Below are positions 21,099 to 32,470 of a stretch of 64,000 bases of DNA, piece after piece. The position numbers and the translations under genes were made by a program. Below the pieces are notes generated by a model. That model saw nothing but the letters and a program-made list of their open reading frames with translations, was not told where the DNA came from and made no database searches. How positions within the stretch are numbered: position 1 is the stretch's first letter; each line of letters begins with the position of its first letter. Origin of the DNA: Candolleomyces eurysporus (lineage: Eukaryota > Basidiomycota > Agaricomycetes > Agaricales > Psathyrellaceae); the NCBI GenBank assembly GCA_027579435.1, contig JANBPK010001052.1, forward strand, positions 1 through 64,000. Reading direction: 5' to 3'.

Positions 21099-23624
21099 AT
21101 GGTGGCTTTAAGAATCTTCAACCCACCCAGGGTGGNTTGTCCCAGCTCCAGGGTCGACGACCTCACGGTCTCCAGCATTAAAGAAAGCGTTTAGGTCGTC
21201 GGGCGTAGGGAAGTCGCTCACTCAAGAGGTGCAGAATGCACAAGCTGTCCTACGAGTGCGTGTCATTTGTTATTGACTTGCCAATTTCCCAGCTCATAGT
21301 TTATCGAATTTATTAGGGAGGAAATACCAGAAGACAGGGAAGCCCTACTGCCGCAGTCTCATGAGTCTTCTCGTCGGCATCGAAGGGGGAAGAGCAGTGG
21401 ATCGTTCACCCGGTTGGTCTCAGGCAGTCGACGCCGGACGTCAATTAGGATATCTCTTATCCTGATTGGGGTTCTTGTTGTTCTTGGCCTGCTTGTGTCA
21501 TTTCGACCCTTATTCTTTGCCCGAACGGAGGTCTCAGAATCTCGAGTTATAACTCAAGCCCCGACACAACCAGCTACCATTCCTGACGAGCTTGCTACGA
21601 CCACCACACCAGTCCATGAGACAACCTCACTTGACCCGGACGGGCCAGTCCCCACTTCCCAGCCAACCGAAATCCCTGACGACCACGACGAAGACACGAT
21701 CCCCAACGACCCTCCTATACCCACGAAGCAACAAACTCCAGACGACACTGACCCCTCTCTCCCACCACACTACACCGCCCTCCGAAAGCAACTTTCGTCC
21801 CTCCCACAACACAACCTTTCCTTGCCATATCCCGAAGGTGCAACAGGACGTTACGTCAAATTCTCTTCCCAAATCTCCCAACTCGGATGGAACAACGTCC
21901 TCAACGAGGTCCTCATGAACGCGCATTTGGCCTACCGAGCCAACAGAGCGTACGTGTTCATGGACTATGGGTGGAAACGAGAGTATTACCCATGGCCTGA
22001 AGACCTGATGTTTGAGAATCCGCCGAGGACGCCTATGGCTGCGCTGATGAGTGGGCCCGCAGTGGGTGGGGAGTGGCCTGAGGGAACCAAAGCTGCCGCT
22101 GGGTCGGACAGCGTTGGACCGCCTAGGGCCGTCTCGGAGGAATACTTCAACTTGGTCTGCCCTCCGCACAAGAGAAGAATCCTGCGGACGTCGGAGGTCA
22201 AACCCAAGGACCGGTACGATATGCTTTTGAGGCAGGGCAGGGAGGTCTTTGATATTTGGCTCAACCTCTTGACGGACCGTGCGGCTTTGGATAACGTCAC
22301 TTTGATTCCTCACATCCCGTTGCCACTTCCAGACGACGACGATGATGAGGACGAAGATGACGCTGAAAGCCTCGAAAAGCTTTCGCGGCAAGACGACCAG
22401 GTCCAGGATCCCCCCGACGATGAGGACGACAATGAGGACGACGACAATGAGGACGGCGACACGATCACCCACGAAGGAGAGCCGAAGAAGGCAGACGGCG
22501 GTAACGACGACTGCCTCGAAATCGTCCCTGCAGCAAGGGAAGAAGACAACTACCCACAAGTCTTCGACCTCTGGCTATGGGGCGGCGAACGCGTCCTCAG
22601 TCTATGGGAGGAATTCAAGGACAGCCCCGTTAGCAAAGGTTTAGGAACGAGTCCGTTGGTCGAGCGTTGCGTTCAGAGGAACTATCATCTGTTCAACAGG
22701 CATTTGCGCAGCCCTGACTCCGATAAAACCCCTTCGCCGCCTTCGAAGGAGATCTTGGAAGAATCGTTGGAGGAAGATAGCAGCGGGGAATTGAGAAAAG
22801 ATAGGAGGCAGGCCATTGGCATCGGGTCGACGGTTGAACGAGATCCTTTCGAGAAAACGTTTGCTGTCCATATTCGACGTGGGGACTATAAGAGCGCGTG
22901 CGTCAGGTTGGCGGAGTGGAACAGTACGTTCTATAGTTGGAATCAGCTGCCGTTCCTCCCGGACCACTTTATCCCACCGCGATATCCAAGTGAGTTTTAC
23001 GTCCCTCTTTTTCCTCGTGATTCGCGATTTTCTGATTGGCTTTGTAGGGAAGAAAGTGAAGGGAAAGACTAGCGAAGCGAATATTCAGAAGTACTTGGAG
23101 CGTTGTCTCCCAGACGATGCTGCCATCGTGAAGAAAGTTGAGGACTCGAGACGTGATTGGGAGATCGAAATGGGCCACTTGCCAAAGGGCGGAGCCGATT
23201 CGCAAAGTACGTTCTTCTCACCTTTCCGACGCTGCAAGCCCTTTCCATTAATCATCGTTTTATTTCAAGCCAACAACCATTACCTTGAAACTCTCTTCAT
23301 CCTCACCAACGAGCGCGACCCAGCCTACCTTGACGAGCTCAAATCGAGCTTTGGGAAGTCATGGAAGAATATCGTGATAAGCAGCTTGGAAATTGAGTAT
23401 GTAGATGCTCAAGAGAAGGATGTCGGGATGGCGGTGGATATGGACCTTGCGAGGAGGGCTGCTGTGTTCCTCGGGAACGGGGTAAGTCGATGGCTCTTCT
23501 CACTTTCCAACTAAAAGAGTTTGACTGACGTGCTTTTGTATCCTAGTGGAGCTCGTTCACGTCGAATATCTTACATAGGAGGCTTGTCGATGGAAAGGTT
23601 CCTATCAGTAACCGGTTTTTCTGA
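21099..23624 (+). CDS. Type II membrane glycosyltransferase, O-fucosyltransferase-like
   Basis: Five exons: 21099-21255, 21300-22989, 23048-23206, 23270-23481 and 23547-23624, giving 764 residues. The N at 21136 must be dropped as a spurious base; then exon 1 runs from ATG 21099 and splices in phase through a 44-base intron. A single membrane anchor lies near residues 102-125 (ISLILIGVLVVLGLLVSF), preceded by an Arg-rich cytoplasmic tail, so the catalytic part faces the Golgi lumen. The lumenal part has an acidic low-complexity stem, a YVKFSSQISQLGWNNVLNEV segment and HIRRGDYKSAC, the HxRRGD signature of O-fucosyltransferase-like GT-B enzymes. The likely role is transfer of fucose or another sugar from a nucleotide donor to protein. 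A dead copy lies at 30587-32050. Confidence 0.72.
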
Positions 23625-25118
23625 GATGTGTTTAGTTCTAGTGCTTATACCCCTTGCGTCCTATTCATCTGGGCAATGGACATGGACTTGTTTTGGTAGA
23701 GACTTTCTCCAGACTAATTTATCGTTTCGCATTCGGATTGGCATTCGTATTAATACACGAAGTTTAACGTCAACGTAGAAATACCGTCATTTGCGTCATG
23801 CACGCATCTAAATCCTGGGGTCCGAGGGGTTGTCAGGTTGTTGAAGTCTCCAAGAAGAGCTTTATAAAGCGGCATATGTTGATCTGTAACTTGAAGCTGA
23901 TCGCTTTGGTTTGTCCGTTTTTTCGGATACCAGCACGATGGGTACGGCGCGAAACTTAAGCTTCCACTATGTTAACCCCAATGAGGTGCTGCATACATTC
24001 AGTGGCGTGCTGTCGGCCTATTGCTCTCCAATAGAGGTCCACGCTTTAAATATGACGAAGTAGTCGGACACACACTCAAGTAACCCGTATTGAGTACAAA
24101 CGCTTGAGTGATTGGGCGATTGACAGCATCATAACATCAACAAGAAAGCATACGTGAATTCTGTTCTTCCACGATTTCGACGAGATGGATTAAAGCTTGT
24201 AATTGCCAGTTGTGGTTCTCTGAGTGTCGACTAGATGCCCGAGTTTCGCGGGCCTGAGTCCGAGCACACGAGTCGGCATGCGAATCGGTAGGATACGTCC
24301 GACTCGTGAGGCATCCCTTGTTTTTCTGTAGATGTGGAGTACATTGAGCTCACCAAGCCTCAAAGGACGGTCGTTTGACCAGTGTGGAGAGTGCACACCG
24401 TGTGCGCGTGCCCTCACCGGTTATCCGTTGGGTCTCCATTCTCCGGAACAGGAGTAGCTATCCCGACCCTTGTGAATATGGCTTATCACTAGGTATAAAA
24501 GTAGGTTACTTACCTCCTGTGTCGGTAGCTAGCTTTCCCCTTAGCTCACCCCCCTTCCTTCCGTTCCCCCTCTATCCCTTACTCTCCGAATTAATCTTTA
24601 TTTTATACCTCTACTCGAAGATCAGTCTAGTTAGCCCCCTTAGGTCGATCACTCGTGACCTTCCCTTGTCTAGATGGGTGGTTCCCACCCACCATTCCTA
24701 TCTGTCTTACAACAGTGTCCTGTCTTTACATTGCCTTGTCTGTCCTGGCAGCCGTCCTGGAACATGCACGCACCTTTTCCCTTTCAATCTTGCTTTCAAC
24801 CTACACCCCTACATTGCGTAATCGCTTGAACCAACCTTACTTTTCCTGGTCGTCTTCCGTAAGTTATCGGGCTGAATCGAGTGCGGCGAATGTATCACCT
24901 CGCCACATTTCACCTTTCAGGTCGCACTTTCCGTGGTTTTCTCTGTAGATCGGCGCGCTTTAAGTTCCGGCTTCTCGTGACTTGTAGGGCTGGCCAGGTA
25001 CGAAGTATGCAAACCCGTCTGCTCAGATTGTAAGGCTTCCTTTGGTGTACAAATACATGTTAGTTCGATCGAAGAACTGTCCCCGACACTGATCCATTGC
25101 TGCTCACCTCTCAACACG
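23625..25118. other. Intergenic region; 5' part of a duplicated ~3-kb segment
   Basis: About 1.5 kb before HHF1. From about 24000 it shares scattered blocks with 26930-28170 before HHF2: the AGAGGTCCACGCTTTA block (24035 and 26965 areas), the CAAAGGACGGTC block (about 24361 and 27700), and the segment before the start codon. This marks a tandem duplication of promoter plus gene. No independent gene is seen. Confidence 0.6.
25048..25055 (+). promoter_or_regulatory. TATA-like element of HHF1 (degenerate)
   Basis: TACAAATA, 71 bases before the ATG at 25119, aligned with TATAAATA before HHF2. One substitution weakens the consensus. Confidence 0.35.
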
Positions 25119-26899
25119 ATGTCTTCCTCGGAGAAAACCCCTCTTCTCGACCAAGGCTGGCATGACACTGTCAAGTGCCTATCAAACGATTTCCAGAACA
25201 TCTCAGATGGCAACGGAGACCTCGACCTTGGCAAGAAACTCGATGAGCTAAACGAAGTCGTGAAAGCTGGCGCTGCATCTGGAAAGATCGATGTCACCGA
25301 AGTTCTGGTCGGTTCTATACACGGCGTCCAAGGGCAAGAATTGTTCAATAGCATTGAAGATCTGGCGAAAACAATCAATAGCGTTGACGAGTCTTTTGCA
25401 CACGCTCACCAGCTCTTGGTAAAGGTTGATGCGAACAAGGACCAACAAGCGGATGGTTCATTGGATCAGTACGCCCTCAAGTGGCAGGAGCTTCATAAGG
25501 TAGACACAATCCCAGATGCGTTGCAACCGAGGCTAATTACTTCCCCTAGGTCTTTGGCCGGCTCATCACGGAGTCCAAAACTGTTGCCTCTGAAGGGAAG
25601 GCGTACACAGAGGGTGAGCGAATTATTTCAGGGTTTCATCGCGAGAGTGTGTTCATTAAATTCCAGTGTATATGCGGAAGGTCCCGCCTCTGTTAGAACA
25701 ACTACATAGGGTTCTCGCTGCGCCAGAAACTCAGGACGAAACCTTTGAACAGATAAAGCACCGGGCGTGGAAGCAATTGCAGGTTCTCAAAACTGCTGTT
25801 GACGTATTACAAAATGTGGGTGTTTATTCACAAGTTTTTCATCTCGACTGTGGCTGAAAAGACCCTAAATGCAGGATATGACGGCTCTCAAGTCCAAGTC
25901 GACTGTTCTGAGTGGGAACTTCACAGATCTCTCCCAAGAAATTGGATTCTTGCACGCTGATCTCAGTGTGAATGTCAAGGCTATCTCGGACCAGGAAGCT
26001 GACGAGGACATAACCAAGGTCGAAAAAGAAGTGAAAGCCCTCCGAGCTGAACTAGCATCTCTCAATCAACAGGTAGGACTGCTTCTTGGATTGCGTTAAA
26101 ACATTTGTGCTAACCAGAGGACAACGAGCTTGGCAACTGCTTCACTTCGTTTTATGCTTCGGGCGGTACCGCAGCTGGAGGCGCACTGCTTGGTTGCGGT
26201 GCTGCGGTGCTCGCTTGCCCTGCATTTATTCCGGGAATTCTTCTCGGTGTTACGGGGGTAAGTCTCAGACTCCGGCCTCGTCTGCCCTGCCCATATCAAT
26301 TCACCTAGCTTGCGTCTGGCGCCATACTCGGCTCGGGAGTTGCGACTGGTGTAGTTGAGGGAAAAATTGCGGGTAAGCTCAAATGAACACGGTGCGACAG
26401 CGTTTTTAACTTCGGTCTTGCCCTCAGCCACTCAATCCAACCTCAGCAAAGCTCAGAAAAATCTGGAAGAGCTGAAGCACAAGCACGACGTAATGGTTCA
26501 GTCCAAGTCAGATATTGCCAGGATCGGACAAGACATCACCAACATCGAAGATCGTCTAATGGCAATCACCGGAATTTGCAACGCGGTATGCTGCTCTAAC
26601 TCTGGCTCCCAAATTGTCTCCTCCTTATCTTTCATTTTCAGATTGAATCGGACGCTACTGAAATAAACAGTTGGCTTGAGAATTGCTTCAAAGATAATGA
26701 TATCTCAGTCGAGGTACGTTTTTTTTTTATCAGAGTATGGTCATGATTCTGACTCCAAATCCTGCGATTGCTCCAGATCATTGTTCGCGGGCTTGAACAA
26801 AACAACATCTCAAAAGTATACGGTGTCCTTGCAGAAGTTTTGCAAGAATACGCCATACAAGTGAGCTCAAGTGGTGCGGGATATGAGGGAGCGATATGA
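25119..26899 (+). CDS. HHF1: helical-hairpin family protein, putative alpha-helical pore-forming type
   Basis: Nine exons: 25119-25499, 25550-25613, 25667-25815, 25875-26072, 26120-26257, 26309-26372, 26428-26585, 26642-26713 and 26777-26899, all GT-AG and in phase, giving 448 residues. It begins MSSSEKTPLLDQ. Exons 1-4 and 7-9 encode long amphipathic, coiled-coil-like helices. Exons 5 and 6, in the middle, encode two hydrophobic Gly/Ala-rich stretches (GALLGCGAAVLACPAFIPG and LASGAILGSGVATGVV). Long helices around a central hydrophobic hairpin are known from ClyA/Hbl-type pore-forming proteins, which insert that hairpin into membranes, but also from other membrane-active helical proteins. 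There is no signal peptide. I do not recognise the family by sequence, so the pore-forming role is inferred from architecture alone. HHF2 is the nearest paralogue. Confidence 0.75.
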
Positions 26900-28170
26900 A
26901 TTAGTTACTGAACGCGAATCGGATGTATCAATGTGCAGTAATAGTAACCTAATGCTCCAGTAGAGGTCCACGCTTTAATATGAGTGAGTCGGACGGATAC
27001 ACTTAGGCGACCGTGTTAAGGTTCAAATGCCCGCTACTTTAGCAGCGTTTCTTTTATCCCCTTCTCAATTAACGCTTACCTCAGAATTTTTGCCTTTCCT
27101 GGTAAGTATCTCTTCCCTGCATTCCGGACTCCCATCCGCACCCTCGAGCCTGCACAATCGCAAGATCTTTCCTCTCNGTTAGGTANTTTTTTCAAAGATT
27201 TTTGGAGGCCGGATTTTCCCCTTTCAATCTCGAGATCGCTGTCCCCTGTGAAGGAATCTGGTCTCACGCATGAGCGCACTTAGGCACGCCACAGGTGTGG
27301 GTCAGCAAGCAAGCATGAATAATTGAAGTGAATTGAGGATGAAAGGACAGAGCACGAATAGACATTCCTCGTTCAAAAAGCAGTATGGTATGATTTATCG
27401 TCAAGAAAGCCGCATTTCTACTAGGATCGAACGTGGTCGCAAGACCTAAACACCGTCAATGTTTCCCGAGATGCCGGAATATTGGTTCCGCACACTCGGA
27501 ATGTTCCATTTTGGCATCAGGTCAGACAGGAAAGCATACGCTGTTCTTCCATGGTCTAGATGGATTGGAGTGTTGACTAAACGCTCGAGCGCCAGCCTGA
27601 GTCCAACCACACAAATCTGCGTGCGAATTGGTAGGATGCATCCGACCAGCGAACCATACCCGGTTTCTCTGCGGATGTAGTACATTGGGTTGACCAGGCG
27701 TCAAAGGACGGTCTTTCTGCCTGTCTCTAGTCTATCCATTCCTCGTGTTAAGCATGATCATGGGTCCATGCTAGCCGCTGCCTCGTCTGTCCGTCCTGGC
27801 AGCCATCCTGGAGCACACCGGCACCCTTTCAATCCCGCTTTCACCCCAAACCCCTACATCGCGTAATTGCTTGAAGCAACTCGTACCTTTTCTTGTTGTA
27901 TTCCGCACCTCATTGCTCTGGACTGAGTGCGGGCCCTGCAAACGTATCAATCTTGCTGCATTTCGCCTTTCAGATCGCACTTTTGTGTCTTTCTCTGAAC
28001 GTCGGCGCGTACTAAGTCCCGGTTTCTCGTGATCTGGGGCTCGCCCGGTACGAAGTGCGCAAACACCTCTGCTCAGGGTTTTTCTGGAGTATAAATACTT
28101 GATAGTTCTATCGAAGAATGGAACTATCCCCTAACTTTGATCCATTGCAGCTCCTCATCCTCTCAACACG
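26900..28170. other. Intergenic region, second copy of the duplicated segment
   Basis: Matches 24000-25118 in several blocks in the same order. It contains two Ns (27177 and 27186) next to T runs. No gene is supported. Confidence 0.55.
28090..28097 (+). promoter_or_regulatory. TATA box of HHF2
   Basis: TATAAATA, 80 bases before the start codon at 28171 and followed by TACTTGATAG. A similar TACTTGATAG/TACTTAATAA block lies upstream of several minus-strand family members. Confidence 0.5.
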
Positions 28171-29945
28171 ATGTCTTCCTCCGAGAAAACCCCTCTCCTT
28201 GATCAAGACTGGCACGACTCGGTCAGTAAGATAGTGGAGAGCATCATCGATGGCAGGGGTGACCTCGACAAGACGCTTGTGGAGCTCAACGGTGCTGTCA
28301 GAGCCGGCGCAGCGGCTGGGGTGATCGATGTCACCAAAGTTCTAGTCGGTGCTATACAGGGTGCCCGAGGACAAGAATTGGTCGATAGCGTCAAGGATCT
28401 GGCGAACACAATCAATAAACTTGACAAGAGTTTTGCACACGCCCATCAGCTCCTCGAGAACATTGACGGGAAACAATACAAACGAGCCGATGGTTCCTCG
28501 GTGGAGTACGCCCTCAAGTGGCAAAATCTTCGCAAGGTGGACACCTGTTCCCGGACGCGTTGAAACTGAAGCTTATTATTCTCTCTAGGGGTTTGGCCAG
28601 CTCATCACGAAGTCCAAAGATATCGCCTCTGAAGGGAAGGCGTTCACAGAGGGTGAGTAAAGTATCTCAGGTTTCCATTGCGAGGGTGTATTCACTGGAT
28701 TCCAGTATATATGCAGAAGATCCCGCCTCTGTTGAAGGAGCTACATCAAGTTCTCGATGCCCCGGAAACTAAGGCAGAAACCCTTCAAGAGACAAAGCGC
28801 CGGGCAGAGAAGCCATTGCTGCGTGTCAAAGCTGTCGTCAGCGGTTTACAGAATGTGGGTGTTACTTCTCAAGACTTGAATCTTGAATTTAGCTTAAGAT
28901 ACTCCAAATGTAGGATATGACGACTCTCAAAGAGAAATCGGCCAGTTTGAGCAGCGAATCCACAGAGCTCTCTCAGAAAGTCGGGTTCTTGCACGCTGAT
29001 CTCAGCGCCGATATCAATGTTCTTTCGGACAAGGTTGACGAGGACCTGGCCAATGCCGAAAGAGAAGTGGAAGGCCTCAAAGCTGAACTGGCTTCTCTCA
29101 AACAGAAGGTAGGACCGCTTCTTGGCCTGCGTGGATATAGCGGCGCTGACCTGACCACTAGCTCGACAACTGTTTCACTTCGATTTATGCTTCAGGCGGT
29201 TCCACAGCTGGAGGTGCATTGCTTGGTTGTGGTGCTGCCGCGCTCGCTTGTCCTATACTTATTCCGGGAGTCCTTTTTGGTGTTGCTGGAGTAAGTCCCA
29301 AGCTCAGCCTCATCTGCCTGCGCTCATATCAGTCCATCTAGGCGGCATTTTTCTCGATGATTGGGTCGGGAACTGCGACTGCCGTATATCAAGGAAAGGT
29401 CACGGGTAAGCGAATCTCACGCACGATCATGACGCAGCGAGATGTCGTTTTAACTTGGCCTTGCTAATCAGCCGCTGAACTCGATCTCGCCAATGCTCAG
29501 AAAAGGTTGGAGGAAATGAAAAGCAAGCACAGCTCACTAGTTCAGTCCAAGTCAGACGTTGCGAGCATCGGCCAAGACGTCGCCGATATTCAAACTCGTT
29601 TAAAAACGATTATTGCCATATGGAATGTGGTATGCTGCCCTACCTCTGGCTTCCAAAATCGTCACCTCTGTTCTCACCCTCATTTCAGGTTGAATCGGAT
29701 GCTACTCAATTAAACGCCTGGCTCGAGCAGTCCTTCAACAACAAAGATATCCCAGTCGAGGTACGTCTTTTTTGTCAGAGTACGGGCGTAGTTCTGACTC
29801 CGAATTACCACGACTACTCCAGTCCATTGTCAGTGACCTTGAGCAGAACAATATCGGAACGATATACAGTGTCCTTGGACAGTATTTGCAGGAATACACC
29901 ATACAACTTGAAGTGGCCGCAAGTGGTGGGGAACCTCAGCGATAG
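28171..29945 (+). CDS. HHF2: helical-hairpin family protein
   Basis: Nine exons matching HHF1 exon for exon: 28171-28536, 28589-28652, 28706-28854, 28914-29108, 29162-29290, 29342-29405, 29472-29629, 29689-29760 and 29823-29945, giving 439 residues without interruption. Exons 2, 3, 6, 7, 8 and 9 are identical in length to those of HHF1, while exons 1, 4 and 5 differ by whole codons. The hydrophobic centre reads GALLGCGAAALACPILIPG, then AAFFSMIGSGTATAVY. Preserved frames in nine exons despite clear divergence from HHF1 argue for selection on the protein. As with HHF1, membrane insertion of the central hairpin is inferred from architecture, not from a recognised family. Confidence 0.75.
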
Positions 29946-30586
29946 CTTTGAATTATATCACGGAATGATAATCGAATGTAACCACATGTTCTATTTGTCT
30001 GGGCGATGGGCGTTATTGATAAATGATTTACCTGTGCTTCAGATATTCTAAGCTCGCGCTCGTACATATGTGCATCAGACATGAACTTTGTTTCTACCGT
30101 AAAGCTATGAATTCTTACCGGATCATCTTGCTCTAAGTTGCTTGATGCTGACCCGGAATACCCGACGGAGGCTGGCTTTCGTGGGTGCTGAGGGCTTTGC
30201 GGTTCCCTTGGTGGGCTCCTTGGGCACGTATCAGATAACCTGTAGGAAGTGGCCACTACTTCGCACCGCGGTGGTCCGAGGCAGTTTGACTTCACCAGCA
30301 CATGAATTACTTCCAAGGTTTTGTAGGTTAGAGGGGACGGGCGAACGTGAAACCAGAAAGGAGAACGGGAAACACCGACGGGAAACAGCGGTGCCGCTGC
30401 TGGTACCTGCACATGCCGCGCATCCATCTTGGCGCCTGGAATCTACATGTATGAACCCGACCGAGTCAAACCGAGCCAAAATGCCTCGGAACTGTCTGTG
30501 CGAAAAGTCATCGATACAAGGTCAAGCGCAGTGAACTATTATTAAATTTAACCCGGTAACCGTTGCTTTGCATCATTTGTAGGCAG
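29946..30586. other. Intergenic region between HHF2 and the fucosyltransferase pseudogene
   Basis: About 640 bases. Overlapping ORFs on both strands (30142-30534 and 29936-30427) have no recognisable domain and look like chance reading frames. Confidence 0.45.
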
Positions 30587-32050
30587 TAGGATTTCTTATC
30601 CTGATTGGGGTTCTTGTTGTTCTTGGCTGCTTGCATCATTTCGGCTCATATTCTTTGACCGAGAGGACCTCAGAATCCCAAGTGATATCTCAAGAGTCAG
30701 CCATGGCATAACCAGCTATCATCCTTGATGAGCTTGCTACAACCACGGCGAAGAAATCGTCCCCAACGACCCTTCTATAACCACGAAACAAAAATCTCTA
30801 GACGACGCAGACCCCTCTCTCCTACCACACAACACCTGTCCCTACCTTACTCTACCCGGAAGGCGTTACAGGATGATACCTCAAGCTCTCTTCCCAAATC
30901 CCCCAGCTCGGATAAACAACGTCCTCGATCCTGATGAACGTACCGAGCCAACAGAGCTTACGTGTTTATGGATTATGGGTGGACGAGAGTATCACCCATG
31001 GTCTGGAGACCTGATGTTTGAGAATCTGCCGAGGACACCTATGGCTGCTTTGATAAGTGGGCTAGCAGTGGATGAGGAGTTTGATATTTGGAGGCTTAAT
31101 CTCTGAATGGACCGTGTGGTTTTTGATAATGATACTATATTTCCTCACGTTCCATTACCGCCTCCGTTCAACGACGAAAACGAAGACAATGGCGTTGAAA
31201 ACCCCAGAAAATTTTCACGACAAGACGATCCCCGACTTATGGGACTGATTCAAGATCTTGATACGAGTCCGGTCGTCAAACGCTGCATTCAGAAGAATTA
31301 TCATCTGTTTACGCATTTGCGCAACCCTGGCCCCGATTCTTCGTCTCCTTCAAAGAAGATCTTCGGAGAATCGTAAGAGGAATCTGGCGGCGGCGAGTTG
31401 AAGAATGATAGAAGGCAGGCCATTGGAATTGGGTCGACGGTCGGACAAGATCCTCTTGAGAATCCACTTGTTGGGCGTTTCCGACGAGGGGATTACAAGA
31501 GAGTGTGCGTTCGGTTTGGCGCAGTGGATTAACACGTTTTGTAGTTGGAAATCAGCCGCCTCTCATCACGGACCACTTCGTCACACCGCCATATCAAGTG
31601 CGTTTCGGTAGTGCCCTTTTTTTCTACCTCGATTCTGGATGTGGTGATGGCCTTTGTAGGGAAGAAAGTGCAGGGAAAGACCAGCGAAGAGAATATTCGG
31701 AAGTACTGAGGGTCTTGCCTGCCGAAGTATGCTGCAATCGTGAAGAAATCCCAAGACTCGAGACGTAGTTGAGACATTGAACGTAGCCACTTGCCAAATA
31801 GCGCAGCTAACTCACAATGTATGTTCTCATCTTTCTTACGCTGCAAGCCCTTCCACGAATCATCATTTTTTCTCAAGCTAAAAGCCACTACCTCGAAACT
31901 CTTTTAATCCTCAACAACGAGGGTGACCCAGTCTATCTTGACGAGCTGAAATCGAGCTCCGTGAAGTCATGAAGCAGTTTGGAAACTAAGTATGGACGGG
32001 TTTGTGTAAATTACAATGGAGCTCATTCGTATCAAATGTCTTACATATTA
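30587..32050 (+). pseudogene. Decayed copy of the O-fucosyltransferase-like gene
   Basis: DNA similarity to the gene at 21099-23624 starts inside the membrane-anchor codons (ATTTCTTATCCTGATTGGGG here) and runs in the same order to the last exon. The first part of the gene, including its start, is missing. Damage includes a TAA replacing CAA just after the anchor, a deletion of some 70 bases in the stem region, several frameshifts, stops, and loss of the large acidic region. Parts of the HxRRGD region are still recognisable near 31470. No product is expected. Confidence 0.85.
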
Positions 32051-32470
32051 GTATAACCATACTGCATTCTATCTATCTGGGCGATGGGAATTGATTTTCT
32101 TGATAGCGGCTTGCTCTTTGGTTCTTCTAGACTGATTTAGAACTTCCATCCCGCCTTCAAGCTTCAGATTGACCTCAATAAACGAGCTTTGTTGTTCCCA
32201 TAAAATTACTTCCAGGCTCATCCTGAGCTTGATTGCTGGTCCTAAATTCACGAAGGGAGCTGCATTTCCTGGCCTTGTGCTGTTCAAGAAATCGTAGTCT
32301 CCGCTGGCGCGTATCAGATAAACGGGGTGGCTGTGCCTAACGTCATCGAGAAAGGTCAAGCGCGGCGATGGCGAACACGGCTGCTTGGCAGGTCCAGCTT
32401 CATCTTGTCTCCACCGACGACCACTGCCGCCACCAGCGAAACGACACCCTGACCATTAGAGAGAGAAACG
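32051..32470. other. Intergenic region upstream of the F-BAR gene
   Basis: About 420 bases with the promoter side of the Bzz1-like gene. Nothing else is recognised. Confidence 0.45.

Noticed and set aside
21627..22559. 310-codon minus-strand ORF opposite the fucosyltransferase stem
   Set aside because: It reads the complement of the Asp/Glu and Ser/Pro codons and has no start context or domain.
21414..23072. Fucosyltransferase-like protein starting at 21414
   Set aside because: The start there is a TTG; dropping the N at 21136 and splicing 21255 to 21300 gives an ATG start and a longer cytoplasmic tail.
27177..27186. Possible exon around the two Ns
   Set aside because: The open frame there is short and spans low-quality bases; the region aligns with noncoding sequence before HHF1.
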